From Hyphodiscus hymeniophilus (Eukaryota; Ascomycota; Leotiomycetes; Helotiales; Hyphodiscaceae), in contig VNKQ01000004.1 of NCBI GenBank assembly GCA_016508695.1, positions 1,984,001 to 2,048,000 of the forward strand: a stretch of 64,000 bases of DNA. The letters run 5' to 3'. A model generated the notes under the pieces. That model had not been told where the DNA came from. It did not search any database and was given only the letters and a program-made list of their open reading frames with translations. A program made the translations under genes and the position numbers. This document shows positions 33,612 to 45,454 of this stretch, in pieces; the stretch's first letter is position 1; the number at the start of each line of letters is the position of its first letter.

Positions 33612-36094
33612 ATGTCTGACGAGGTTTACGACGGCGCGATCGGTATCGATCTTGGTAAGTTTACCGCACCGGGTTTCCCATAGGTGGGAAAGATATTGGT
33701 AGGACTCAAAAGCTGACTTTTTGATCAATAGGCACCACATACTCCTGCGGTACGTTCCTCGATACTACGGCTCAACACGCTCAAACCGAGACGTCTTTAC
33801 AATTTGCTAATGATAATTAGTTGCCAACTATGAGGGAACCAATGTTGAGATCATTGCCAATGAGCAGGGTAGCTTCACCACTCCCTCCTACGTCTCTTTC
33901 ACCGACAAGGAACGTTTGATCGGTGAATCGGCAAAGAACCAGGCTGCCATGAACCCAAGAAATACCATCTTCGATATCAAGTCAGTTTGCTATTGTTTAC
34001 TCACAATGATCTTCCAATGTACATTATGCTGACGAGCCTATAGGCGATTGATCGGACGACGATATGACGACCCAATTGTGCGAAAAGAGCTAGTCTTCCC
34101 GAATACAATGTACATGTTGGTGAAGCTGCTAATATATGCGCAGTATTGAGTCATGGCCATTTAAGGTTATTGATCAGGATGGAACCCCAATGGTTGAGGT
34201 TGAATATCTTGGAGAGAATAAAGTCTTCTCACCCCAGGAGATCTCATCTATGGTTTTGCTCAAGGTAAATGTCTTACAATCATGGTAGATAGCATTGTAC
34301 TCATATGCTATCACAATAGATGAAGGAAGTTGCCGAAGTTAAGTTGGGCAAGAAGGTCGCCAAGGCTGTCGTCACTGTCCCTGCCTACTTCAACGATAAC
34401 CAGCGTCAAGCTACCAAGGATGCTGGTGCCATTGCTGGTCTCAATGTCCTCCGTATCATCAACGAGCCTACCGCCGCAGCTATCGCATATGGTCTCGGTG
34501 CTGGCAAGTCAAGCAAGGAGCGCAATGTCTTGATCTACGATCTCGGTGGTGGAACATTCGATGTCTCTCTTCTGAACATTCAGGGTGGCGTCTTCACTGT
34601 CAAGGCTACCGCTGGTGACACTCATCTTGGTGGATCAGACTTTGACACTGCCTTACTTGAGCATTTCAAGAAGGAGTTTACCAGAAAGACGAAGAAAGGT
34701 TCGCTCCAACGTTTCACCGTATCCTTTCAGGGCATTGCTAACAGCCAATAGATATATCAAACGACCCCCGTGCCCTTCGACGTCTCCGAACCGCTTGTGA
34801 ACGTGCTAAGAGAACCCTCTCCAACGGTGCTCAAACTACTGTTGAGATCGACTCGCTTTTCGACGGAGAGGATTTCAATGCCCAAATCACCCGTGCCAGA
34901 TTCGAAGATTTGAACTCAAAGGCTTTTAATGGCACTTTGGATCCAGTCGCCCAGGTCTTGAAGGATGCTAACCTCGACAAGAGCAAGGTTGATGAGATTG
35001 TCCTTGTTGGTGGTTCCACCCGTATTCCTCGGATACAAAAGCTTTTGAGCGATTTCTTTGATGGCAAGAAGCTTGAGAAGAGTATCAACCCCGATGAGGC
35101 TGTCGCATATGGTGCCGCTGTCCAGGCTGGTATCCTCTCCGGCAAGGCCACTTCAGCTGATACTGCCGATCTCCTCCTTTTGGATGTTGTTCCTCTGTCC
35201 CTTGGTGTTGCAATGGAGGTCCGATCCCCTGTGGATTATATCTTGTTCCAGTGCTAATTTGGCGGTTAGGGCAATATCTTCGCTCCAGTTGTTCCTCGTG
35301 GTCAAACAGGTAGGCATTTCCTGAGTCTTGCCAATCCAGAAGTACAATGCTAATTCCGAATGCCAGTGCCAACTATCAAGAAGAGAACCTTCACGACCGT
35401 TGCAGACAACCAGCAAACAGTGCAATTCCCCTGTTTCCAGGTACCCACAATTACCCAGTCCGATTTAGTATTTGACAATCACTTATCTCTTCTATAGGGA
35501 GAACGAGTTAACTGTGAAGATAACACCTCCCTCGGAGAGTTCACCCTAGCACCAATTCCTCCCATGAAGGCAGGGTATGTTGTAGATAGTCTTTGTGGTA
35601 CTATCATACTGACTTGTCAACAGTGATGCCGTTCTTGAGGTCGTCTTTGAGGTCGATGTCAATGGTATTCTCAAGGTTACTGCGACTGAGAAGACATCGG
35701 GACGCAGTGCTAACATCACCATCTCCAACTCTGTTGGCAAGCTTTCCTCGAGTGAAATCGAGAGCATGATCAACGGTTGGTCTTATTTCCAGTACATATC
35801 TGAATCAAACACTAACAAATTGCAGATGCAGAGAAGTTCAAGAACAGCGACGATGCTTTCAGCAAGAAGTTTGAGGCTAGACAACAACTCGAGTCCTACA
35901 TCTCAAGAGTTGAAGAGATTGTTTCCGACCCCACCATGTCCCTGAAGCTCAAGCGTGGTACTAAGGAGAAGATCGAGTCTGCTCTTAGTGACGCCATGGG
36001 CCAGCTTGAGATTGAAGACTCGACTTCTGATGACTTGAAGAAGAAGGAGCTCGCGCTGAAGAGAGCGGTCACCAAGGCCATGTCAACCCGTTAA
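33612..36094 (+). CDS. SSB1: Ribosome-associated Hsp70 chaperone, Ssb type
   Basis: Twelve exons (33612-33654, 33732-33749, 33821-33980, 34044-34092, 34151-34264, 34320-34698, 34752-35218, 35270-35309, 35367-35440, 35498-35574, 35624-35775, 35826-36094) give 613 residues. Ssb binds nascent chains at the ribosome with its RAC partner. Present are IGIDLGTTYSCV, the second phosphate loop IYDLGGGTFDVSLL, the adenosine-site VGGSTRIPRIQKLL, the linker DVVPLSLGVAME, a complete substrate domain and a lid ending in KAMSTR, not EEVD, which separates Ssb from the cytosolic Ssa class. Exon 2 is 18 bp. Intron 4 (34093-34150) is the least certain: GTCTTC donor, TTGAG acceptor, and it makes the protein read KELSWPFKV, one residue shorter than usual there. 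High intron number is notable for a gene expected to be highly expressed. Confidence 0.9.
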
Positions 36095-36416
36095 ACTACC
36101 AATTCGCTCACAGGAAGACCGCACATACGGACAATGGGGTGTTGATGCATATCTCAGGGGTTTTCATTTCCTCCGAGATGGATTGGCATATCTGGTTGCT
36201 GGCTCGCTCTTTCTTCTTTCTTCTTTGGGATAAAAGTCATGCTGCGATGTTTCTGATTTGTCGCTGCGTGATCCATTGACGGAGGACATCTTCTTACGGC
36301 TACGGGCATGAAGCGCGCTTGTAGAATAAGAAGAACGGGAATAATCAAAATCGAAGCAAAACCCAAACAATAATCTTCCCTTCAACCTATACGCGACTAA
36401 CCTGTGAGTCTTAACA
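36095..36416. other. Convergent 3' region
   Basis: 322 bp between the Hsp70 and F-box-like genes, which converge. Nothing beyond 3' UTR sequence is seen. Confidence 0.5.
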
Positions 36417-37211
36417 TTATGTTGAATCCTTGATACGCCTTTGTTCTTCATCAGGGATTGCCCGCCAAATATCATTCTCGATATCAAAAACCCATTGCAC
36501 ATCTCGAAAAGGCTCGCCTGTGGAAATAGAATCCAAATCAGAAAGAGAGCCATCATGAGTCTGACCAGAAACCTCGACTCTCGAAGCTGGTCCAGCCATC
36601 AGGACACCACTCTCCAGATACGGATCGCGTAGCAAGGCCCCTAGAGGCCGCCAGTTCGTGTTGCCTATCAGACCGGAGTGGCCTGGTCCAGCATCCATAC
36701 TTTTCATCCAGCCAGACCTAGTCCTGACCTCCAGATCCCTAAGCTTGCCGTTTAGGATGCAGTCTTCTAGTATTGGGAGCAGGCGGTTGGTAAAGAAGTC
36801 TTTTGTTCCCCAACGCACGATATTCAAGCGCAAGTTGCGTATCTCCCTCCGATTATCTTCCCAGGACGGCGAGAGAAAATAGGACCAGGACTCGTTGTGC
36901 CGGAGGAGCGTTACGGAAATGGGGTTGACGGTGAAGTAAATAGGGCGCAGTTCATGGTAGATTTCTGGTAATAACATTAGTACTGCAAGCATTTGCTGTA
37001 GGCGTTGGTCTGAAAGCTACAGCTTTCAAGGCAACATGAATAGAGCTCAGTAACTTACGGACATTGGTGAGGAGGAAGTTGAGGGGAAGGAGCCGTGAGC
37101 ATTGGGTGCATTCAAATGGATGTAGGCAGTTGGAGAGGTACTGATTTGGATGTATATCTTCTCTCGTATTTCTGGGGGAAGGTCGAGGAATCTGAACGGC
37201 TGCTTCGACAT
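36417..37211 (-). pseudogene. F-box-like protein gene with a reading-frame break
   Basis: Exon 2 (36964-36417) codes QIYHELRPIYFTVN and a long tail typical of the many unnamed leotiomycete proteins that start with an F-box-like motif. Exon 1 opens at 37211 with such a motif, FRFLDLPPEIREKIY, but the end of exon 1, which reads PLNFLLTN in the frame that splices correctly (GTAAGT donor at 37058, TACTAAT branch site, CCAG acceptor), is in a different frame. The shift falls near 37091-37100, in CACGGCTCC, and fits loss of one base. Intron 36965-37058 is 94 bp. Either the gene is newly broken or the assembly has an error; an unseen second intron in exon 1 is less likely because no donor-acceptor pair of usable length lies between. 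Known relatives are of unknown function. Confidence 0.65.
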
Positions 37212-37313
37212 GATATTGTTGCTGTTGACAGGAGAAGGCTGAAAGACGAGGCATAGGAAACGCCTTGTCGCTAAAATTCCGGACGTCAACTCTACTCCAA
37301 CAAACCGCACAAT
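37212..37313. promoter_or_regulatory. 102-bp divergent promoter, F-box-like / RRF1
   Basis: The two start codons are only 102 bp apart, so leaders and promoters must overlap. No TATA element is seen, in keeping with housekeeping-type expression of RRF1. Confidence 0.5.
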
Positions 37314-38232
37314 ATGCCTGGCCCAATACGCGCAATAAGTCTCCGACGACTCGTGAGTAGAAGTACGGTTATATTTGATACTTCCGTCCTGTGAGTCAGC
37401 GCAATGCCGTACCACTCGGTCGCAACTAACAAACCCAGTCCTAAAGTCTCCCTATCCATACAACTCCCCCGCATTCCTACTCCGCAAACACCCATCGTGC
37501 AGAGGGCATTCTCTCAGACCCCTTTGCTCTTGAAGAAGAAAGGCCGCGTAGAACGAGAGAAGGAAGAAGAAGCGTCCGAAAAGTCTTCAGCGGCAGTAGA
37601 AGACCCCTTCGATTTCTCAACGCTCGAAGCCGGAATCGAGAAGAGCCTTGAGAAGCTCAGAAATGATCTATCCAAGCTGCGGACAGGAGGGAGGTTTAAT
37701 CCAGAGGTGCTGGAGAACCTCAGGGTGCAGTTGAGCAAGGACAGTAAAGCTACGGAGCGATTGGGAGATTTGGCGCAGGTGTTGCCAAAGGGTGGCAGGA
37801 CCTTAATGGTGCTTGTTGGGGAGACCAATGTGAATTGGACCTTTGAACGTGAAACCGGAAGCTATGCTGATTCAACCGTAGCATGTCAAACCGATCATGT
37901 CTGCAATTCAGGGTTCGAATGATCTCAATCTACAACCGCAGTCGGACGCCCATAATGCTTCTCAGCTAAATATCCCTATTCCACCACCCACGAAAGAGTC
38001 AAGAGATTTGGCATTAGTGGCTGCGAGTAAAGCGGGCGAAACGGCGAACGTGGGAGTCAGGAATGCTAGAGGAGCAATGCAGAAACGGCTACGAGCAATG
38101 GAGTTGAAGAAGACCGTACGGCCAGACGATTTGAAGAAGGCCCACAAGGAGATGGAGAAGATCGTGGAGAAAGGTGGAGCAGATATCAAGAAGACAGTTG
38201 ATGGGGCACGAAAAACCATGGAGCAAGCATAA
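37314..38232 (+). CDS. RRF1: Mitochondrial ribosome recycling factor
   Basis: Exons 37314-37390, 37439-37829 and 37882-38232 give 272 residues. The product dismantles post-termination ribosomes in mitochondria. The N-terminus MPGPIRAISLRRLVSRSTVI is Arg-rich without acids, a good import presequence, and QRAFSQTPLLLKKKG ends a second basic segment. The RRF core follows: FDFSTLEAGIEKSLEKLRND, RTGGRFNPEVLENL, then across the last intron HVKPIMSAIQGSNDLNLQPQ, and the helical bundle tail VRPDDLKKAHKEMEKIVEKG. Exon 1 was placed by finding the only GTGAGT donor (37391) that leaves two bases in phase with the conserved frame; intron 48 bp with CAACTAAC branch. The second intron (37830-37881) uses GTGAAT. 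It converges closely with the gene at 38291. Confidence 0.93.
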
Positions 38233-38290
38233 GTTGTGTATCATATTTGTACAAATATACCAAACACCTGTATCATACATGAAATCCCGT

Positions 38291-39479
38291 TTACGTGGGC
38301 TTCCGAACTGACGTTGTTGCTGATGGCTTTCGAAGAGCCGGTAAGAGAGATGCCAGCTTAGCTTGCAGCTTTCTCGAATCCTCTGGCAGATATGTCTCGT
38401 TTCGAAACGCATAAGTGTCTACCTGTCCTAATATATCACCCTGTTCTGCAGGCTTCGGCTTGTCGTAATGTCCCGCAACCCATGTCTTCGAAAGGGTGTC
38501 TCTCTCCGCTGGCGGTAAGATGGGGATTTCCATTGGCGTGAATTTCCTCCCTAGCTGCTCCGCTCTCAATTGCCTCTGCTCATTGAGATGCTTCTGCGCG
38601 ACAGCCTTTGCCTCGGCACTCTCAAAGAATGTACCATTCCCATCCCTCATCTTGATGAGATGCTCATCCGCATGCTTGTGAAATCCATTGACATTGTCCG
38701 TTCCAAGCTGCACCTTAGTCATGGCCGCTTCCAGAGTTCCATTCGCACTCCCCATTACCGTCAATCCTTTACCCAGTAGCTGCTCCAGACTGGTCTTCGG
38801 TTCGTAAGGTGCAGGCCACCCGCCAACATCGCCAGCCAGCCATTTTACCTCTTCTTCGTTGAAAGGCTCTGGCATATCATCTTCCTCCTCTGTCTTTGCC
38901 CGCGCCCTCCTAGGGCCCTTATTCTTCCCTCCCCGACCCCTTCCTGCTGCGGCTTTGCCTCCTCTACCTCCTCTCCCGCCTCTCCCTCCTCTCCCTCCTA
39001 TACCAGCACTGGCTCCCCTGGCTCCCCTGGTTCCTCTGGCTCCTCTGCTTCCTGTATCACCTCGAGCTCCACCCAGGCGGCCACTTCGTGGTTGAAATTG
39101 ACCATCTCTAGGTAAGACTCCAGACCGTGGTGCTGGTGCATCTCCAAGCTGGCGAGTAATCGTGAAGGTTTGTGGGGGACCAGAAGATGGTTTCGCAGCC
39201 AGTGACCGTGCATCGATTCCTCTTGGTGTTGCCAGGATCTCTTTTGCTGCTTCTGCTCCCCTTTGAGCCCGCGTTGGTCTGGGAGAATCTTATTCATCTA
39301 TCAGTAAAACTCCGTACCAGACAGGGTTCTAATTAAAACAAACCTCCACCCTCTGCTGCTTTTGATATCGAGATAGAGAACTGCCTCAATGAAGCCGCAA
39401 TTCCATCTGCAACTCTTTGAAAGTCATGGGTGAAAGGCCTGCCACGGCCAATGGCCGAATTGACATGCCATTTATACAT
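38291..39479 (-). CDS. RGG-rich mitochondrial protein, unknown function
   Basis: Exons 39479-39344 and 39288-38291 give 377 residues. The N-terminus MYKWHVNSAIGRGRPF through SLRQFSISISKAAEG is an amphipathic, acid-poor presequence with an R-x-F/S cleavage context like those of fungal mitochondrial matrix proteins. A basic Gly/Arg-rich region of about 60 residues follows (roughly residues 105-165; GGRGGRGGRGGRGG-type tracts), then an acidic switch EEEDD and a conserved-looking C-terminal domain with EEEVKWLAGDVGGWPAPYEP, FHKHADEHL and DTYAFRNETYLPEDSRKL. I do not recognise the family. A mitochondrial ribosome or RNA-associated role is plausible from the RGG tract, presequence and tail-to-tail RRF1 neighbour, but is inference. 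The 55-bp intron uses a GTTTGT donor and the second of two possible acceptors (ATAAG); the first would hit a stop. Confidence 0.78.
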
Positions 39480-39688
39480 GGTGGACTATGTATCGTGGAG
39501 AAACTGCTGGAGCTTGATTGATGCTGTCTAAAATTCGGGTTGATAGTTAATGCCTGAAGCTAGAGAGTTTCTGCCTTACAGCCTTGTCCTCCACACTTCA
39601 TAAATACCGACTGCCTCTCAAAACATCGTGACTAGCCAAGCATAAAACTGTCACCAACGTCAAGAACTCAACTACAGTGAAAGACAAG
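39480..39688. promoter_or_regulatory. Divergent promoter, RGG protein / CDC26
   Basis: 209 bp between start codons with no gene inside; both leaders must be short. Confidence 0.45.
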
Positions 39689-39949
39689 ATGCTTCGCCGC
39701 AAGCCCACAGCCATTACGCTTACCACCGAAGACGTCGCCGTGTACGAAGACACGCGCGCGCGCGAGGCCTTTCAACGTGAACAAGCCGCTCTCCATGCTC
39801 AACAGAACGTCACACCTCAGCAGAAGAGCAACCAGAACAGAGATCCGAATGATGAGTTAAGGCCGCTACCGGGTGATAGAGCGAGAAGCGGCCAGGTCAA
39901 GACGAGAGAGGAGAGGTTGGGGTTGGCTGGTGACAGTACTCGGAATTAA
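39689..39949 (+). CDS. CDC26: Anaphase-promoting complex subunit Cdc26
   Basis: Intronless, 86 residues. The first 20 residues (MLRRKPTAITLTTEDVAVYE) match the highly conserved N-terminal peptide of Cdc26, which threads through and stabilises the TPR subunit APC6/Cdc16 of the anaphase-promoting complex. The rest (QQNVTPQQKSNQNR and a charged tail) is disordered and poorly conserved, as usual. The frame stays open for four codons upstream but lacks another ATG, so the start is secure. Fungal annotations often miss this gene because of its size. Confidence 0.9.
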   Translation: MLRRKPTAITLTTEDVAVYEDTRAREAFQREQAALHAQQNVTPQQKSNQNRDPNDELRPLPGDRARSGQVKTREERLGLAGDSTRN

Positions 39950-40244
39950 TGGAGAGCGGTGTGCATGAGGGGATTGGGAACAGGTCATCAGGGGAGTCAC
40001 AGTTGCACTGGAAGCAGAACAGAAAGGGAATATGATATGAAGCTCTCGATTTTCATTTTGCTACTCGCTCAAACGCGAGGCTATTCTCGTCAGAAGGTCC
40101 ACCTTCGGGGCAACCAAATCAACTAAATCTGACGGCTTTGCTGTCCTCTTCAATGCGCCATTTGCATTTCGATGCCGAAAACTGGCTCGACGATTTCCTA
40201 CGGTACGCCATTCGCTAAATGCATTGAAGAACAAAGAAAGGAAC

Positions 40245-43200
40245 TCAAGTAGAAGGCGAGGGATCCTTCTTGGGTCGGAATTTTATCTTAATCAAGGAAC
40301 CTGGTTTTACAGATGGAGGAGGTCCATCTGGAAGGGGTTTGCGGCTTGTCGAGGGGGCCGCGTCAGGGAGAGGCTTACGTGCCGATTTGACTACGATGCT
40401 GCCTGTTGGTGTACCAGGCCCTGGTTCTGGTGTTGCAGGAACAACGGAGGCCGAGGGACTTGCTGCTGTGACGGAGGGTGCTGGAGACGGTCTTGCTGCT
40501 GCTGCCACTGGAGAACTCAGTGTCGAGGAAGATGCCTTTCTGGATGGTGGGGAAGGCTGAGGAGGGGAACGGAGAATTGCTTGGACATCGGGCATCGTCG
40601 CCTCCGGGATATTGAATTTGATGAGCATCTTGGCTTTCTTTTGGGGTGGTTGACCATCGGTACTTGCACTTTGGCTAAGTTCTGGTGCTAGTGGTCGTTT
40701 TGGCGGTCCCATTGATGTATTGGTGCTACTAGTGGTCAACTTGATAGCAGGGAAGGTGACTCTTTCAACTGGCTCCATTTTCACTGTTGGTTGTGCTACA
40801 GCTTTCGGCGGAAGTGGTTGAGGAGGCTTTCGAGGCTTCATCATCTGTGTCCGCAACTTGTCTGTCTGCTTGAAAACCAGCTTGCACTATTTAGAAAGTC
40901 AGCGTTCGAATAATCGATCGAGGAGCAAACGAAGTGTACCTTTGCAGTTTTCTCCACCCTCCAGAACTTTGGATATTTTAGCTTGACCAGTAGAGACTCC
41001 TTTGGAGCATAAAGCACAGAGCAGATATCCAGTAGGTCGTATTGCTCGTACAAGGTGACAGCCGGAGACTGCACAGCCTTCCATATTGCATCTTTCAGTG
41101 AATGATTGTCCTCCAAATCCAGCTTCAAAGCAGCTAGAGCGCCCACAATGCTAGTTGTCCGTACAATATGGGCTTTTCGAGCTGCATTCGAGCCTTCTTC
41201 ATCAATAATCAGCATATCTCCTTCACCATCGATCTCAGCGCGAGGAGCCTCGACAGTCTTATTTTCGTCAAGAGCAATGCTAGCCAAGCCTAGACAGAAA
41301 ATTTGGAGTAGATGACTCCGTACGTATGGCGAAGAATCTGTGCTCAGGACATTCAGAAGTAACGCAGATACCGAGTCGTCTACGATAAGCCCAAGATCGA
41401 CCAATGCTTCCCATGCCTTAATGCGGACGTAGTCTGATGTACCATCGTGTACATATTGAGCAAACTCCATGGGATCTTGAGGGATGACCCCGGCTTTCAT
41501 GAGCTTCCACTTGCAGTCTAAGACGGTTGTAGTGTAGATGTTGTGGTAAGAGTGCGTCCATTCGTCGGATCGACGATAACGGTCAAGCTCTTCAATGACA
41601 TCGTCTCGAAATTGTTGAGGTTCAGGGTCGTCCTCATCATCGTCGTCCGTAGCGGCAAATACCATTTCAGGTGCGCCGTCGGCTTTGTTCTTTTTGATGG
41701 GCAGGAGACTTTCGGCCAGAGAAGTGAGAAGATTTGCCACTTTGTAATTATCTGAGTATTCGTTACTCCCATTGTCGTTGAATCGCAATTGATCGAGGAT
41801 GAAGTGTCTAGCGTCCTTGAGACAAGTTCCATTGTGGCGGATCTGAGCAACAGCTCTGCATATCGAATTTGCTACTCCATACGCCTGTTTGTTTGAGAAG
41901 TCGTTTGCTCGAGACATCGCAGTCCCTGGATAGCAGAAGAGTTCACGATAGGCCTTTTCAATGTTTTTCCACCCTATCCAGCGAGCTGCAGGGTCGGCAT
42001 GCATCACGAGGCATTCCGCTGCTAATTGACGGATGCCGTAATAATAGCGCGAGTCCATTAGAGTTCTGACCATGAAAGTGGCCGCAAGAGGGTGTGGAGG
42101 CTGGCTCTTAAACCATAGCATTGACTCATGCTGAGCCACAACATCGCGATCTTGCTGAAGTTGGGATACATACATCCACGCCTTCATGTTCACCAGGGTT
42201 TTGCTCTGCAGCCACTCGAAATCGGAATCTATTCGAAACCATTCGTAAGACTCGTTCTCCATTTCTTGTTGTTGTTCGTCATTCCAATCAGTGAGTCCCC
42301 ATTCTTGTATTTCTTGTGGAGTTTGAAGGATGTCTCCCAGACAGTAGATAAGAGAATCGTCGCCATGCTCGGCTCCACCTTCAACGGCTCCGGCCGCCCG
42401 CTCCTTTTGACGACGACTGCGCTTTAAGCGCTTGTATTTCGTGCTATATGGAATGTCAAATGTAGCATTCCCTTCTTTGATTTCTACGACATGCTCATAG
42501 GGAGTCCCATCAGCTTCGTGAATGCGTATCGTCATACTACCTGTGAAAACCGATTGTGGCTCCCCAGCAAAGACCTCGCATACTTCTTCTTTGAACTCCC
42601 GAAGAAATTCATTTTTCTTTAGCGTCCGTTGTTGCGGCATAGTCTCTTGTACTTGTCGGATTCTCATCTCGATCGTGAGACGCTTCTTATTGAACTTTTG
42701 AGTAACCATGAATCTGGGGCATCCAGAACCAAGAATCCATTGGTTCCAGAAGGGCTCGGTCTTCCTATATTTTGTGATTTTCTCCACCTGTCTCCGAAAT
42801 GGTTCTGTGGATAAAACGCTCTCCGTTGGGGCACCGGTGTTGGCTCCCAATGCAATCTTTGTGATGACTCGGGCGATTCCTGCAGTTCCTGCTTCTTTGA
42901 TGATTCTTCTGTCCAGGATGAAAAGTACAAGTGGTGCCTTCAGTGCCATAAAATCATATTCGAAGGAACCAAGATGCAAGACTTCTCCCAACGCATGCAA
43001 CGGAGCTCGATCAATATCCAATTCCACAAGCTTGTCTGCAAGCAGTTTCTGCCGAAACATGAATTCGTTATTCCCACAAAGAACCTTCATAAACATTCCA
43101 GTCATGAAGTGAGAGAGACCGACTGTAATCCACCTATCAACCCGTTCATTCGGCACCACTGTGACGCCCATCCACTGACTTGCTAGGGCATGAACCAACT

Positions 43201-44566
43201 TTCTCGTGTTTTCGATTTCCGGGTCAATGATCTCCTCTGGGTAAAGCAAGCGCATGTCGACTATCGATAGCCCCGCTGTATGCTCAACGTCTCTAACCTG
43301 ATCATTCACGAAGATCATCTTGTATTCTGAAAACGGAAAGCCTGCAAAGTTGAGCGAGAACCAATCCATGGCGTGAGCCATGGGTTGGCAGGTATTTCGC
43401 GCTTCATCAGAACGGCCAGGCAGGCAAAAGGCAGACACAGGGACTGATTGGCCTTGTCCGAGCTTCTCTTCGTCCTCCTGATCTCGAAATTCGGAGAGAT
43501 CAACTTGCTCAAAAGGGCCAATGGCGAAGCCGATGTGCTTTGGAGCGACGATTGTATTAACACCAAAAGAAACAATCTTCTTAGAGCTGTCATCAGGGTC
43601 GACGCCGTCGCTGATCATCTCTCCAGAGCAGACTACTGTCATGTCTAAAAGCTTCTCCTCTTCGTCAAGCTCGGGCTCCTCTTCAAGTGGTAAAGGATGG
43701 ATACCATTCGGAATGCCATTAACCTGCAGTTTCTTTGCATGGGTGATCGGTTTTGAGCGTCGTTTGAGCGCATCGCCCAGCGTTTTCGAACACTTAATGA
43801 CAATTTCCCAAGTACATCTCATAGCCAGATCATCTACGCAGGGGAATATGCAAGACGCAGTTCCTGGCTCCACCGAATGCCGGGTATAGACATGTGGGAA
43901 CCGTTGATCCCCAACTCCCATGCCAACGAAATGAAGACCGTCTCTGAATTTGCTCACAGAAAATGAGATACTGATGATGAGGGGTTGAAAACGAGCCGAT
44001 TGCTCAGCTGCAGTTTTTGGCGTCATCGTCGTCGCAGACTGAGGATCTCCAAGGCCATTGATAGCCATCGATGAGTTCCGTGCTGCTGATGCACCAATAG
44101 CTCGTTCTGTGAGAGCATTCGCCGCAGTCTCTCCAAAGGGATCAACAGAATCAATGCCAACACTCCGGGGGACCTCAATCTCTAACGCAATCTTGTGCCG
44201 TATATCTTCATCCGCCAGTGGTTTTATCCTCTCCTTCTGCATCTCGTGCTGATGGGCAGTCCAATTATAATGCGTCGGAACCTCCAAACGCTTCATAGGG
44301 TCCTCATACACATATGCCGCAACCACCCCATTGACCGTGACCCCTCGTTCAGGAATGGCGCATTGTCTGGCATCGATTCTGATCGTTCGCAGGTTCCTCT
44401 GAAGAGGAAGGATGGTTATCTCGGTGCGACCACTAACGCTCTGAGTTGAGAAGTCGACCTCCAACTCCACCTTCTGATGCGAAACAACAAATCCGTAGTC
44501 TGGCGCCTTGGGCGCAGGATTCGCGGGCTGCGGCTGCTCCATATCGTCGAGAAGCAGGCCGGGCAT
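40245..44566 (-). CDS. TAF2: Transcription initiation factor TFIID subunit 2 (Taf2)
   Basis: Exons 44566-40940 and 40886-40245 give 1422 residues. Taf2 is the aminopeptidase-like TFIID subunit that contacts the initiator region with Taf1. The body is an M1-peptidase fold: N-terminal beta domain (DYGFVVSHQKVELEVDFSTQ), the FVGMGVGDQRFPHVYTRHSV and ASCIFPCVDDLAMRCTWEI segments, and the helical HEAT-like C-terminal half. The zinc-peptidase site is dead, as expected for Taf2: where peptidases have HExxHxW the protein reads HALASQWMG (about 43167-43196). The last exon codes a Pro/Ser/Lys-rich tail with PPQKKAKMLIKFNIP and SLIKIKFRPKK. An upstream in-frame extension exists but has no ATG before 44566. 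The intron (40887-40939) is 53 bp with a GTACAC donor. Confidence 0.94.
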
Positions 44567-45454
44567 GGTGTCTGAGGTATGCGATTCGAGCGAGGTCAAG
44601 TTGCCCTGACGCTTCCAAGCTCGCTCTCCTACAACACTCTCATCAAGCCCACCAGAGCTCAAAGCTCTTCAATCCTTCTGCCAGATGTATTTGCGCGGAG
44701 CGATGCTGCCTTCGAGCGCTATTCGTGAGGGCGTGATTCGATGTGCTCCAGACTCTTGGCGATTATGTTGCTGGTTTGCGATTTCGAAGCCGTCGCTGTT
44801 CCTAGCTCGTGCAGAATTGACGTCGTTGTCGAAGCGCAGCACGACGTGGAGTCTTGATTGTGTATGTGATTGTTGCGATAGTGGTTTGCAAATACTACTT
44901 GAGGTCAAAGGCACTTTTCGGAGGCTTGATTCACCAAGGCTAGGGTCAAGGGAGGTTCAGTGAGATGAATTATTTTCGGGAAGATGATAGTGGGTGATTT
45001 TGATTTGAAGGACGAGATTGTCTATGCTCTTTAGCTTCAGTCCACTACTATTGTCGCATTTAATGAGCTTACATGTAAATTAAGAACGCGCTTTTAGAGG
45101 TAATCACTTTCTATATCGTGAAAGTGAGGTTGAGAAATGACATCTATCAAAAAGAAGGAGTGTATCTAGCAAATACGCCATGTGAGCATGAGATTTCGCC
45201 CGGTGCGATGGACGCACCACTAATTGAAATCACATCCACACAACCAAAGTCCAAAATGGAGACGCATTCTGTTTTTTCAAAGCTAAACAATCGTCTCGGT
45301 ATTTATTCATACACCATAAACCGGCTCCATCGAATACCATCCGCCTATCCACGCCAGAGTGCCAATGATACATCGAACCAGACCAGCCGACTGAAGCACT
45401 TTCAATTCGGCAATGCTCTTTTCGCCTCCCATTTTTCCATACCTCTAAGCATAC
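44567..45454. other. TAF2 promoter and 3' flank of the SAS4-domain gene
   Basis: 888 bp; only short motif-free open frames. Nothing supported. Confidence 0.5.

Noticed and set aside
38859..39095. Pro/Leu-rich plus-strand frame (PPLPPLPPL type)
   Set aside because: Antisense of the RGG tract of the mitochondrial protein; no other support.
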